Shown: positions 1-9,333, numbered from the stretch's first letter. The stretch is DNA of 45,843 nucleotides from CAYFNK01 sp964393215 (GCA_964393215.1 CAYMSW010000003.1:1-45843); one strand, 5' to 3'. Program-made: numbers and translations. The notes: generated by a model from the letters alone, not told the origin.

Positions 1-626
1 CCCTCCGACATCCCGCTGATCATGGAGGTGTCCGCGGTCCGGTAGTGAAACAGCAATCTCGGAATCCGGTACACCTTTTTGCCGAGTTCCAGAATGGAGA
101 GCCAAAAATCCCAATCCTCCCAACCATAGATCATATTGGGATTGAAGCCCCCCACTCTCTCCCAATCGCCTTTTCGGAACATGGCCGAACAAAAAATGAG
201 GTTACTGACCAGCATCCGGCTCATTTCAAATTCCGGCAATTCCCAAAAACCCGTTTTACCTCCGAAATAAGCCGCTTCGCAGTAGACGATGCCTATATTC
301 GGTTGTTCATCCATCACTCGAACAGCCTGCTCAAGATATTCGCTGCCGATTTTATCGTCGGCATCCAACGGCAGGATATAATCCCCTGTTGCCGCCGCAA
401 TGCCGGTGTTTCTGGCCGTTGGCAGGCCCTGGTTTTCGGTGTGGAGAGTCCGCGTCTTCTGCGGGTGGTAATTTTTTAGTAAATCTACAGTGAATGGATC
501 CGTCGACCCGTCGTTGACCACGATGATTTCATAATCCCCGAAGGTCTGCTCCAGGACCGACGACACTGCCTCTTCCAGATATCGCCCATGGTTAAAGCAA
601 GGTATGACGACACTCACCTTAGGCAT
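1..626 (-). CDS. Family 2 glycosyltransferase, N-terminal part (cut by window edge)
   Basis: The first 208 codons of a GT-A fold glycosyltransferase are visible; the C-terminus lies beyond position 1. The protein opens MPKVSVVIPCFN, followed by VNDGSTD (nucleotide binding) and LPLDADDK near residue 97, which holds the DxD metal site. GWEDWDFWL near residue 180 looks like the acidic acceptor-side motif of this family. The ATG at 626 is preceded by GGAG six bases upstream, which supports this start. The enzyme should transfer a sugar from a nucleotide donor to a growing glycan at the cytoplasmic membrane face; donor and acceptor cannot be read from sequence. It follows the minus-strand gene at 833 after a roughly 200-base gap containing a hairpin, so it may be expressed separately. 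Confidence 0.88.
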   Translation of the reverse strand, partial: MPKVSVVIPCFNHGRYLEEAVSSVLEQTFGDYEIIVVNDGSTDPFTVDLLKNYHPQKTRTLHTENQGLPTARNTGIAAATGDYILPLDADDKIGSEYLEQAVRVMDEQPNIGIVYCEAAYFGGKTGFWELPEFEMSRMLVSNLIFCSAMFRKGDWERVGGFNPNMIYGWEDWDFWLSILELGKKVYRIPRLLFHYRTADTSMISGMSE

Positions 627-719
627 ATATCACTCCGCCACTATCCGTGAGGTCTGGTTGTTGGTACTGCACTGTTGGTTCGCCCCCTCCCCTCTTTGCT
701 GTCTGTTCCTTGAGGTATT

Positions 720-787
720 GGTTCATTGTGTTTATTGGGTTCTTTGAGTTACAGCTAACCCAACAAACGATAGCAATTCAATGAACC
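720..787. repeat. Nested inverted repeat in the gap before the 1-626 gene
   Basis: The outer arms GGTTCATTG (720-728) and CAATGAACC (779-787) are perfect complements. Inside them, GTTTATTGGGTT (730-741) pairs with AACCCAACAAAC (757-768) with one mismatch. No U-rich tract follows on the minus strand, so it does not look like a standard intrinsic terminator. It could be an mRNA stem between two genes, a regulator site or a small repeat element. Confidence 0.5.
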
Positions 788-832
788 TTATTAACCCAAT
801 TCAGCTCTCTGCACCATTCCCCCTGCTTTACG

Positions 833-1543
833 CTAAAACAAATTGTATCTGAATATGCACCATAGCGCCCGGACACCGTCCTTCCAGCCGATTTTCTTCC
901 CTTCGGTATAGGTCCTGCCGCTGTAGGATATCCCTACTTCATAAATCCGGCATTTTAGTTTTGACAACTTGGCCGTAATCTCTGGCTCAATTCCGAATCT
1001 ATTCTCTTGGAGGCGCAGTTGCTCCAACACCTCCCGTCGGAAAACCTTGTAGCATGTCTCCATGTCAGTAAGATTGAGATTGGAAAACATGTTGGACAAC
1101 AAGGTCAAAAACTTGTTTCCCAGCATATGCCAGAAATACAGGACCCTGTGTGCTTCAGACCCCACGAACCGTGAGCCATAGACAACATCCGCCTTTTGCT
1201 CCAAAATGGGGCCCAGCAACTTGGGATACTCCTGGGGATCATATTCCAGATCCGCATCCTGGATCAATACCACATCACCGGTGGCACTGCCGAACCCGGT
1301 GCGAAGCGCGGCGCCCTTCCCCCTGTTAACGGGATGGAAAAGGGTGATGACATGGTCACCGCTCAATGTTTCAATCAACCGGCGGGAACCGTCGGTGGAG
1401 GCGTCATCCACCAAAATGATCTCTTTTTCAAACGGCAGGTCAACAGATTGAATTTGTTCCAAGATTTTTTCAATTGTTTCGAGTTCATTGTAGACCGGTA
1501 CCACTATTGAGAGTTTTCGTGCACTCTCTTGAGCTGAATCCAT
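833..1543 (-). CDS. DPM1-like GT2: polyprenyl-phosphate glycosyltransferase
   Basis: A GT-A enzyme of about 236 residues related to dolichyl/polyprenyl-phosphate mannose and glucose synthases. It has LSIVVPVYNE, LVDDASTDGS, NRGKGAALRTG, the metal site QDADLEYDP, VVYGSRF and the C-terminal LTDMETCYK...GIEPEITAKL pattern of the bacterial DPM1-like group. There is no C-terminal membrane domain. It would move one sugar from a nucleotide donor to polyprenyl phosphate, giving a donor for GT-C enzymes such as the one at 2289. I prefer the ATG at 1543 (GGGAG just upstream) over the one at 1558, which has no ribosome site. Either start overlaps the end of the upstream gene. The protein is clearly paralogous to the GT2 half of 5479-6906. 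Confidence 0.88.
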   Translation of the reverse strand: MDSAQESARKLSIVVPVYNELETIEKILEQIQSVDLPFEKEIILVDDASTDGSRRLIETLSGDHVITLFHPVNRGKGAALRTGFGSATGDVVLIQDADLEYDPQEYPKLLGPILEQKADVVYGSRFVGSEAHRVLYFWHMLGNKFLTLLSNMFSNLNLTDMETCYKVFRREVLEQLRLQENRFGIEPEITAKLSKLKCRIYEVGISYSGRTYTEGKKIGWKDGVRALWCIFRYNLF

Positions 1544-2292
1544 ATTTCTCCCATCCATTCATAGATAATTCTTCTTGAAATCGACAGATTTCCGCAACTT
1601 GGCAACCAATTGTCCACGAAGGTTCCCGAAGCTTTTTTAATGACGTAGTTGGTCGGAGCCGGCAGCGGCGCCATGGCAAACGCCTTGAAAATTTTTACGG
1701 CACGTCCCATGTGAGCTGCGGCTGTTACGAGGACGAACGGTTTCTCACCGAGGATTTGTTTGAGCAGTTTTGCTTCCTCATATGTATCCCTTGGCCGATC
1801 TTCAACGAGAAGGTCATCGGTTGCCACCCCTATTTTAACGGCGACATCGCTGACCACGGTTGCATTGGCCGCCGGATCATTTACATTTGTACCGCCGCTG
1901 ATCACCAGGCGGGTTCCGGGTAATAGCCGATGGATACGGATTCCCTCGACGAGCCGATACAGGGAATCCCCTCCGATCTGGGAGGTGGTCGGCAATTTTG
2001 GATCGGACACATGTCCGCTTCCCAGAACCACCACGAAACTGATTTGCGCCTTGACTTCAGGTGCCAATCGCTCCACTGCCAGCGGTGGGTAAAGCTGTTC
2101 GACACGATGGAGTGCATTTTTCGTAAAAACTCCGTATCCGAAAAAAAGAAGCACCCATATTCCCGAACCCGTAAAGACCAATGATAGGCGTCTTTTTTTT
2201 AATAAACAAAACCCCATACCGAAGATTAACAGGATCAGGGCAATGGAGAGCGGCGAAATGAGAGGTACGACAAATCGTCCCAAATGAATCAT
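1504..2292 (-). CDS. DUF218 (ElyC/SanA/YdcF-like) membrane protein
   Basis: About 262 residues. The N-terminus carries two hydrophobic segments with a basic KKRR stretch between them. The DUF218 core follows: VVLGSGH, then SLYRLVEGIRIHRLLPGTRLVISGG, later RDTYEEAKLLKQIL, and VLVTAAAHMGRA near the end. These match the ElyC/YdcF family, whose members affect envelope assembly and possibly lipid-carrier metabolism; the reaction is not established. An upstream in-frame start at 2400 would lie inside the preceding gene. The ATG at 2292 forms a four-base ATGA overlap with that gene's stop, which suggests translational coupling and is the start used here. Its place between a DPM1-like GT2 and a GT-C suggests a link to polyprenyl-phosphate-sugar use (inference). 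Confidence 0.85.
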   Translation of the reverse strand: MIHLGRFVVPLISPLSIALILLIFGMGFCLLKKRRLSLVFTGSGIWVLLFFGYGVFTKNALHRVEQLYPPLAVERLAPEVKAQISFVVVLGSGHVSDPKLPTTSQIGGDSLYRLVEGIRIHRLLPGTRLVISGGTNVNDPAANATVVSDVAVKIGVATDDLLVEDRPRDTYEEAKLLKQILGEKPFVLVTAAAHMGRAVKIFKAFAMAPLPAPTNYVIKKASGTFVDNWLPSCGNLSISRRIIYEWMGEIWIQLKRVHENSQ

Positions 2293-4076
2293 AAGGAAGC
2301 TGTTTTGCGATTTAGAAAGTAGAAATATGGAAAAAGAGTCATCAGTAAAAGCGGTATTACTTGCAGGGTCAAGCGGTTCCAGTTGGCGCCGAACATCCAA
2401 TGGACGGAACCGTCATAAAAGACATTGAGGATGAAAGCGCCGGCCAGCATACCGGACGGAATTATCAAATCGATCCGGATATGGCGCCCTCCCCTGATCA
2501 AGGCGTATACCGCTGCTCCGGATATCAGAAACAGAACGATGTTCCATTGTCGGACGTCCATCCATATTGAAAGAGCACTCCTTATGCCATCGGGGCATCT
2601 TGAGAGTGCCCATCCGATGTGTTCGGCATCGAAATGAAGGTTACTCGTGGTGGCGGATACCAGTCCCAGTTTTATTTTTATCCACCAGAACCAGGGACCG
2701 TAAATCAACAATACCGGGGCCAAAAACCCCGATATATTTTTCAAACATCCACCCGGATCGTTAAAGAAAATCCAAAATAGGACCAGAAGACAAAAGAAAA
2801 TGCCTTCATTTTTGGCATGGCAGGCGGCGGCTACAAAGATACCAGTCATGAGAAGATCGACAAAAAAACGTTCATCACGCCATCTCAACAGAGATGCAAA
2901 GGAGCATGCAAGCATGAGCCACAATGCAGACTCCGCATAAGCCCAGGAGGCCACCAGGGGAGCACAGGGAACAGAAATAAAAACAGCTGCGCCGAGCCAT
3001 CCGGCAATGGAAAGCCCGGTTTGCCGTTTGACAGACAGGCCCACTTCCCAGGCGGTCAACGCCATCAGCACGGCCCCCCATGCTTTGCTCCAATGTTCCT
3101 CCCAGCCGCCTGAGGTCCAAGCGGCAAATGCCCATGTAGAGGGCCAGAGCAAGGGATAATCCGACATTCCGAGATGGGCAAGATTAACCAAAGGGCCTTC
3201 CCCAAGAGCCAGGTATTTGGCCTTGGGCCCCCATGTCGCCCATGCATCCCAATCATCCGGTACAACGCTGCATGCCATCAATAGACTCCAAAAAAAACCG
3301 GCCGCAAGCAATACGGCAGACAACCCTGTGACGAGACGCGTCGTGAACGTTCCGCCCGAAAAGATCTCCACGGGATTGAAGCTCAGGGGAATTCGACGTT
3401 GACCGGCAATGCTAAATAACGCTGTCATCCACCCGGTCAAACCCAAAGCGGTTACTATCCACATGGCGACGTCAGACGACCCGGTTGTAATACGGGCGGC
3501 AATGGTGAGCATTGTCAGTCCCAGCAAAGTCAAGGCAAACAACTCAGGCAATCGGGAAAGCCTCAAACCGGTGATCTTTCCAATGAGAAGCGATAGGCCG
3601 AAAACAATTATCACGGAGAGCCAGAGTGCCCGAAAAGATGGGCCCATCGCGGGACGCGCACCGGGCTTTGAAAGGCCGGGTTCAATTTCGCTGCCTTCGA
3701 CTTGAATCTCATCACCGGCGACGCGTATCCGGTTTGTGCCCTCTTGTGTTGGGATGCGTGGAGAGAGTATGTATACAAGATAGGATCGGTCGACGACGGA
3801 TGCATCAAGAGCATAGGGCATCTGCATTGGCCATGTATTGTCGATATGCTCGATTTCACGCAGGATCGGTGGGAGGCCGGCTCTCTGGAAAACGACCCCG
3901 CGTTGAACGCTGATTGGTTTACCAAGATAGAGAATTCGCTCCCGTCCCCACCAGAGATGGTACATGGCTGCAAGGGCTGCGATGGAAACCAGCATCCAGG
4001 CTCCCAACAGCAGAAGGCCTGCCTGTGAATACCGGGTAGAAAAGGAAAAATCCTTACCGTTGGGACTGAAAAACAT
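2289..4076 (-). CDS. Multi-pass GT-C-like glycosyltransferase
   Basis: A 595-residue hydrophobic protein with about a dozen predicted membrane segments. After an N-terminal segment comes a soluble stretch (about residues 45-145), then the main membrane domain. VPDDWDAW at about 273-279, in the first extracytoplasmic loop of that domain, fits the acidic catalytic motif of GT-C enzymes that use polyprenyl-phosphate sugars. The end is FYFLNRK. The ATG at 4076 has TAGGGA about nine bases upstream. The gene overlaps the preceding radical SAM gene by 23 bases and is coupled to the DUF218 gene downstream. The natural partner would be the DPM1-like GT2 at 833. Neither sugar nor acceptor is predictable. 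Confidence 0.75.
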   Translation of the reverse strand: MFFSPNGKDFSFSTRYSQAGLLLLGAWMLVSIAALAAMYHLWWGRERILYLGKPISVQRGVVFQRAGLPPILREIEHIDNTWPMQMPYALDASVVDRSYLVYILSPRIPTQEGTNRIRVAGDEIQVEGSEIEPGLSKPGARPAMGPSFRALWLSVIIVFGLSLLIGKITGLRLSRLPELFALTLLGLTMLTIAARITTGSSDVAMWIVTALGLTGWMTALFSIAGQRRIPLSFNPVEIFSGGTFTTRLVTGLSAVLLAAGFFWSLLMACSVVPDDWDAWATWGPKAKYLALGEGPLVNLAHLGMSDYPLLWPSTWAFAAWTSGGWEEHWSKAWGAVLMALTAWEVGLSVKRQTGLSIAGWLGAAVFISVPCAPLVASWAYAESALWLMLACSFASLLRWRDERFFVDLLMTGIFVAAACHAKNEGIFFCLLVLFWIFFNDPGGCLKNISGFLAPVLLIYGPWFWWIKIKLGLVSATTSNLHFDAEHIGWALSRCPDGIRSALSIWMDVRQWNIVLFLISGAAVYALIRGGRHIRIDLIIPSGMLAGAFILNVFYDGSVHWMFGANWNRLTLQVIPLLLMTLFPYFYFLNRKTASL

Positions 4077-5451
4077 GGTGCAATATCCCTACGAAAGCAT
4101 GGAGGTGGCTTTTTAGATCATAAAAGGACCGAAGGTTCTGGACACGGCTCAAGATATAGGCCGGGCGCAGGTAAAAATCCCTAAAGGACTGATCAAAATA
4201 ATGCTGGACCCTTTCCCTGGAAATGGATGGAAGGTTTAAAATGGCATGTGAAAGATCGTACCGTTGCCAATCAGTGTGAGCCAGCAATCCCTCGCTGAGA
4301 GCCCATTTATACATGGCGGTTCCTGGATAGGGTGTTGTGATATTATAGACAGCAAACTGGATTCCCATTTCTTTCGAGTAAGCCAGCGTTCGTTGGATAT
4401 CGTGGGTTGTTTCCCCCGGGCTTCCGAGCATAAATGCCCCGCGAACATCGATTCCGGCCTTCCGTGTCATTTCCGTTACGGCTATATAATCGATGTCCCG
4501 AATTTGTTTGTTCATAGTTTTGAGGGTTTTGTCGGCCGCAGCTTCAAATCCGTACATAATTTGATGGCATCCCGAAGCGGACATCAGTTTCAAAAGGTCG
4601 GCATTGATGTTGTCGACACGGGCAAAGCATGACCAGGTAATGTCTACGTGACGTTCAATAAGCAACTCACAAAGCATCTCGACGCGTTTACGATTGGTAG
4701 TGAATGTGTCGTCATAAAACGATATTTCCCTAATTCCGTAGTGCGTTTTTAGGAGGCGTATATGATCTATCACAATTTCCGGGTCCGTATACCGTATCTT
4801 TCGGCCGAACATTCCGGAGAAACAAAAGGTACATTGTCCCGGACACCCGCGTGAAGTAATCATACCAATGGAGGGGCTTCGCTTAGCGGCTCCCAAAGCA
4901 GAACGATAATACTGCATAGGCAAAAGATCGTAGGCGGGGTAAGGCAATTGATCAAGATCCACATTGTGCCCTGTATCCTCGTTGACTGTGATACGGCCAT
5001 TTTTGTCCCGCCAAGTGATGCCTGAAATGCTTTCCAGTGCATCACCTTCAGCCAGTTGGGCAATTGCCTCATCCCCTTCATTACGCACGACAATATCACA
5101 GACACCCTCTTCAACAAACTGCTGATGAAAAAGGGTGGGATGGACTCCACCGAACACGATCTTTACATGGGGATACGCGTTTTTAATACGGCGCGCCAGA
5201 AGAACAACGTTTTGGATCTCAACGGTCATGGCTGACATGCCAACGATGTCGACACCGGTATCGATCTGATGAAGTACCTTTTGGTCGGTAAGGTTTAGCG
5301 CATAGCCATCAATAACCTTGACAACATGGCCCCTTGCTTTGAGAATACCGGCAAGCAGGGCCAAACCCAGGGGAGGCATGACGGAGTGAATCTTATGCCA
5401 GATGTTTCCCTTGGCAAATCTACGATTCGGGTTGATTAAAATTATTTTCAA
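4054..5451 (-). CDS. Radical SAM protein with B12-binding-type N-terminal domain
   Basis: 465 residues. Residues 1-135 form a cobalamin-binding-type fold (ILINPN, PPLGLALLAGILKARGH, GMSAMT, FGGVHPT) but lack the DxHxxG cobalt ligand, as in many family members. The radical SAM domain has RGCPGQCTFCF with cysteines at about 203, 207 and 210, which would hold a 4Fe-4S cluster and SAM. SFYDDTF and GSPGETTHDI are typical later motifs. The only start that keeps the N-terminal motif is a TTG at 5451, preceded by an in-frame stop about ten codons upstream and without a strong ribosome site. The family includes methylases, cyclases and lipid-tailoring enzymes such as HpnJ. Here it may modify a glycan or lipid carrier, which is inference from context only. 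Confidence 0.85.
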   Translation of the reverse strand: MKIILINPNRRFAKGNIWHKIHSVMPPLGLALLAGILKARGHVVKVIDGYALNLTDQKVLHQIDTGVDIVGMSAMTVEIQNVVLLARRIKNAYPHVKIVFGGVHPTLFHQQFVEEGVCDIVVRNEGDEAIAQLAEGDALESISGITWRDKNGRITVNEDTGHNVDLDQLPYPAYDLLPMQYYRSALGAAKRSPSIGMITSRGCPGQCTFCFSGMFGRKIRYTDPEIVIDHIRLLKTHYGIREISFYDDTFTTNRKRVEMLCELLIERHVDITWSCFARVDNINADLLKLMSASGCHQIMYGFEAAADKTLKTMNKQIRDIDYIAVTEMTRKAGIDVRGAFMLGSPGETTHDIQRTLAYSKEMGIQFAVYNITTPYPGTAMYKWALSEGLLAHTDWQRYDLSHAILNLPSISRERVQHYFDQSFRDFYLRPAYILSRVQNLRSFYDLKSHLHAFVGILHHVFQSQR

Positions 5452-5478
5452 GAGATACCGTTCAACGTTTTTTGTTGA

Positions 5479-6906
5479 TTATCCACAATTGTTTTTTTTT
5501 GTTACAATTGCGATTATAGACAGACCCTGCCATGGCAGGAGGTGTTCGACAAACTTCCACAGCCATACAAATTGATCGAAAATCTTCAGTTGAAATCGGC
5601 TCAGTGTCTTTTTTCGGAGTATTTTCCCATTTATATACCAACCGGGCACACTGATGCGGTTAAAAGTGAAAATTTTGACTACTTCGAATCCCGTGTTCGT
5701 CAGAATATCGGACAAGCCTTGTACTTCATAACGTCTGAAATGGTCCACTGCCTCATCCATCGATCCGAATAGGTTCTGTGATCTCGGCACTAGAATACAC
5801 GCGTGTCCACCGTCCTCAAGTACGCTATAAATGTTGGCCAACGCATGTTTATCGTCCTCAATATGTTCTAGAACATTCAGACATACAACGGTATCAAATT
5901 TTTCTTGTAAATTTCCGAATTGACCGACATTGGTTACATCTAATGACCGGATCTGAATATTTCTTCTGCCCTCGTACAAGTTCCTAAGGTAATTCAGATG
6001 CACTCCGTCTATTTCGGTGGCAAGGTATCGATAACGCGGCGTCAGGAAACGGGTGATATTCCCCATGCCGGCTCCAATCTCTAGCACTGCTTCCCCGACC
6101 CAGGGTTTGATGGCATCGGCCATCCAGTCATTGAAGCGATGGGACGATGAAAGTTCCGATAGAAACTTATGTCCATACTGTTCATTATAGAGGTCATCCA
6201 CGATCCAAAAATAAAGCATGACAAAAATTGCTTTCACACCGTCTCGCCAAGTGATCTTCTTGCCCTCTTCGTAGCTTCGACCTCTGTAGGAAACCGGGAC
6301 TTCGTATATCCGGAATCCCTTTTTTGCGAATTTGGCTGTTAACTCAGGCTCCATTCCAAAACGGTCGCAACGGATCGGTAGCGATTTCAGAATGTCCGTG
6401 CGAGCCATTTTGTAGCAGGTTTCCATATCCGTAAGGTTCAGGCCTGTGAGGATATTTGAAATTGTAGTTAAAACACGATTCCCAAGGCTGTGCCAGATAT
6501 ATAGCACCCTTCTGTACTCACTGGTCGTGAATCGGGAACCATAAACCACATCCGCGTCACCATTCAAAATCGGGGCCATGAGTTTGACATACTCACGGGG
6601 ATCATATTCCAGATCGGCATCTTGAATCACGCATATATCTCCCGATGCCGCTTCTACTGCTCTTCTAATAGCTGCCCCTTTGCCTTGATTTTCCGGTTGC
6701 TGCAAAAACACAATCGCTTTATGTTCCGCTGCTAACTGAATAACAATTTCACTGCTATTATCTGTTGACCCGTCATCAACGACAATCAGTTCACGTTCGA
6801 TACCATCAGGTAGAGGCGCCTCAAGCGCTTCCATCACTGCTTCCTCAACATAGTACTGCTCATTGAAAACTGGGATAAGAATACTGAGTTTATTGTAGTG
6901 ATTCAT
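5479..6906 (-). CDS. Fusion of DPM1-like GT2 and class I methyltransferase
   Basis: 475 residues with two catalytic domains. Residues 1-240 are a DPM1-like GT2: LSILIPVFNE, VVDDGSTD, NQGKGAAIRRA, QDADLEYDP, VVYGSRF, LTDMETCYK. A short linker (DDLYNEQYG) leads into a SAM-dependent methyltransferase with VLEIGAGMGNITRFL (motif I, near 275), ATEID (motif II) and VCLNVLEHIEDD (motif IV). The GT2 half is close to 833-1543. One polypeptide could make a lipid-linked sugar and then methylate it or a related product. The fusion is intact in a single frame. An A9 tract (5492-5500) lies a few codons before the stop. The ATG at 6906 has no clear ribosome site. Domain calls are firm; substrates are unknown. 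Confidence 0.9.
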   Translation of the reverse strand: MNHYNKLSILIPVFNEQYYVEEAVMEALEAPLPDGIERELIVVDDGSTDNSSEIVIQLAAEHKAIVFLQQPENQGKGAAIRRAVEAASGDICVIQDADLEYDPREYVKLMAPILNGDADVVYGSRFTTSEYRRVLYIWHSLGNRVLTTISNILTGLNLTDMETCYKMARTDILKSLPIRCDRFGMEPELTAKFAKKGFRIYEVPVSYRGRSYEEGKKITWRDGVKAIFVMLYFWIVDDLYNEQYGHKFLSELSSSHRFNDWMADAIKPWVGEAVLEIGAGMGNITRFLTPRYRYLATEIDGVHLNYLRNLYEGRRNIQIRSLDVTNVGQFGNLQEKFDTVVCLNVLEHIEDDKHALANIYSVLEDGGHACILVPRSQNLFGSMDEAVDHFRRYEVQGLSDILTNTGFEVVKIFTFNRISVPGWYINGKILRKKTLSRFQLKIFDQFVWLWKFVEHLLPWQGLSIIAIVTKKNNCG

Positions 6907-6973
6907 GGGAAGAAACCAATACTATCAAAGAGGAGGTTAAACCGAATTACAATTCCAGACAGAGCTTTCGTGA

Positions 6974-9310
6974 CTATCCTGATTTACGGTCAGCCGAACG
7001 TATCTCTAAGTTGTAAAGTCGGTATAAGCCAGGTTCCCGACCCGGATCTATCCGTACACGCCCGATTATATTTTTTGAAGGAAACACGGCATACACAATG
7101 TTCGTCCCTTTTTTGATGGGACGGATCACACTCTGGTGTTCATTGTAAATCGGTTTTGACCTGGTCTGATAGAAAAATTGCATCTCCGTTTTAACTGGAC
7201 TCCAGATGTGCACCTTGACAATCGAAATATCCGAGTTAAATGACCTGAACTCCGGCAATTGGAAAAAAGGATCTTTCCCCTTCGAGTCTAACAAAATGCT
7301 TTCTTTGAAGGTGCTAATATCGATCTCGTTAAGCGGCTTAAGTTTGTCCGCATTGCACTTTGAGTTGAGAATAAGGTTGATGTTTTTTGACTGCGAAAAG
7401 GTAATTTCAGGATTACGATAGTGGGTATGATAGTCTCCTGCTGAAATCCATTGGTCGCCTCTTCCCGGAAGATGCTCAATCACACCCTCTGCGACAAATA
7501 TCATACAAGACCAGTCAAGATCTTTTTTTGAAATTTGGTATTTCCTTTTTTTGCCTTTTCGCTCTGAATACCAGACATGCCGAGTCTCTAACCCCGCATT
7601 CATAGCCCTCCAAGTAAGAGGATAATCAACACTGTTAGGTCCGAGAATCAACCCGATATTGCTACATTGGTTCGACCTAGCCGTTCTAAAAAGGTGATCG
7701 TGCGGATCTTTTAAGCCGCTGTTCGTGTAATATGCCGGTATTCTAGAAGGCTCCTCCCCCCAAAAAAAAGATAGCTGGAGCGGACGTGAGGGTACGTTTC
7801 CGGCCGTGAAGAGTGCGTAGGCTAATGAATAACTTGCGGTAATGATGATACAAGTTCGAATAATATGAAAAGGCGTGCCCGAACGTTTGACACTGATTCC
7901 AAGAAAATGGAAAGATGCCGGTAGAAGGAAAAAAATTGGAAGCTGTAACCGCGTTAACCAGATCTGATCCTTAACCACAAGGCCAAATACAAACCATGAC
8001 AAAATAGGAGGCAACGCAAGCAGTGATGCACGAAGAGCGTTCCGATTTCTCAGCAGAAAGGGGATTATAAGAATTGTTAGCGAAGATAAAAGAAAAATGG
8101 CGAGGAATTGGATCGGATTGCCGACTACATCTTCCTGACAATTGAAAACGTTCTGATTGAATATGGGGCCTCTTATCCCCATTTTCTGGAGTAAATCCTT
8201 CGTTTTTTGGGGAAATGGAGAATTTTGGGCAACCATTTTAAGGGGATTTTTAAATCGATCTGTATTCCATTCAGATAATAAAGGATAGACTTCATGCCTT
8301 GGAAGACTGTACCTTGCTTTTCGATATATATCCGTACCGCTCGTCACTGCAAAAAAAGACATGGTAATGATCATGCCAAGCGCAATCTTCTTCAGGATAT
8401 TATAATTTTTAAGAATGTGGCCAACTTGTATGACAATACCGATTAAAACGAAGGGGGCTGAAACAAGCAATGATGTCGGCTTGACTAAAAAACCGCCACC
8501 TATACATATCCCTGCAATTGCATAGTCCCACGTTTGCATTTTTGAAATTTTTCCAATGACAACTCTGCGCAATGAGATAATAATTGACAGGGCCATAGCT
8601 GCGGCAATCAAGTCATTTTTTGGGTTCGATGCCTGCATCACGGCCATGGGAGCCGTCGATGAGATGATAACAATAAATGGAGCCCAAAGTCTAGGAATTC
8701 GGTATATTCGTGTGAGATAGCTGGAAGAAAAAATTAAAACGAGTAAGGCGAAGAACTGACCGAAATTTGCTAGACGATCGGAACGTGTCAATAACTGGAA
8801 AAACAGGACAATGTATTCGGAACCTGGTCCCATTTCATTCTGACGATCAATGATTGTTTGATAATACGAGACACTATGATTTTGTATCCAATGAGCTACC
8901 CTTGACATATGATAGGTATGGGTATCGTAATTGTTTGGTGGGTACAACCAGGCTGTGAATCCAATAGTGATCAGCAAGGGCAACAGGAAGAGAAATGTTT
9001 TGTTACAGCCGATTCTTTTTAATTTACGATAATATTGACGGAAGAGATACAAAATCCCCGTTTTTTCATTGATAATAATTAATACAATTCCCGTTGCCAA
9101 TAACACCAAGTGTAAGGTCAATAAAGGTATCCGGTCTACGGCCTTAAATAAACTCAATAGGTTCAACAGCAAGGATTCGATACCAATAAGGGCTGCAAAT
9201 GCAATCGGCAATGCCCCTGAAAGATGTATAGACCGAAATCTGCTTATCGCATGAGCCAAAACGGCTATAAGCGCCGTGAATATAAAAAGAGCCGTGAGAT
9301 TCATCACCAT
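6974..9310 (-). CDS. Multi-pass GT-C-like protein with C-terminal beta-type module
   Basis: 778 residues. About ten or more membrane segments occupy the first ~540 residues, with NNYDTHTYHMSRVAHW near 126-141 after the third segment; the Asp there is a likely GT-C catalytic acid. The remaining ~230 residues are soluble. The last ~88 residues hold WSPVKTEMQFFYQT (from residue 703) and RIDPGREPGLYRLYNLEIR, a module shared with the protein at 10227-12395. It is probably a beta-sandwich that contacts glycan (inference). Translation could begin at the ATG at 9310 or at the one at 9304; neither has a good ribosome site. It is divergent from the plus-strand methyltransferase and feeds into the minus-strand run towards position 1. 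Confidence 0.75.
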   Translation of the reverse strand: MVMNLTALFIFTALIAVLAHAISRFRSIHLSGALPIAFAALIGIESLLLNLLSLFKAVDRIPLLTLHLVLLATGIVLIIINEKTGILYLFRQYYRKLKRIGCNKTFLFLLPLLITIGFTAWLYPPNNYDTHTYHMSRVAHWIQNHSVSYYQTIIDRQNEMGPGSEYIVLFFQLLTRSDRLANFGQFFALLVLIFSSSYLTRIYRIPRLWAPFIVIISSTAPMAVMQASNPKNDLIAAAMALSIIISLRRVVIGKISKMQTWDYAIAGICIGGGFLVKPTSLLVSAPFVLIGIVIQVGHILKNYNILKKIALGMIITMSFFAVTSGTDIYRKARYSLPRHEVYPLLSEWNTDRFKNPLKMVAQNSPFPQKTKDLLQKMGIRGPIFNQNVFNCQEDVVGNPIQFLAIFLLSSLTILIIPFLLRNRNALRASLLALPPILSWFVFGLVVKDQIWLTRLQLPIFFLLPASFHFLGISVKRSGTPFHIIRTCIIITASYSLAYALFTAGNVPSRPLQLSFFWGEEPSRIPAYYTNSGLKDPHDHLFRTARSNQCSNIGLILGPNSVDYPLTWRAMNAGLETRHVWYSERKGKKRKYQISKKDLDWSCMIFVAEGVIEHLPGRGDQWISAGDYHTHYRNPEITFSQSKNINLILNSKCNADKLKPLNEIDISTFKESILLDSKGKDPFFQLPEFRSFNSDISIVKVHIWSPVKTEMQFFYQTRSKPIYNEHQSVIRPIKKGTNIVYAVFPSKNIIGRVRIDPGREPGLYRLYNLEIRSADRKSG

Positions 9311-9333
9311 ATTGTGTCAGTTGTCACCATATT
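9304..9333. repeat. Direct repeat of TCACCATATT overlapping a gene start
   Basis: TCACCATATT occurs at 9304-9313 and again at 9324-9333, a 20-base period. The first copy contains the start codon of the minus-strand GT-C-like gene, so both copies read ATGGTGA on that strand. The upstream copy opens a very short frame ending at TGA before 9310. This may be chance or a small leader or operator pair in the divergent intergenic region. Confidence 0.35.
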
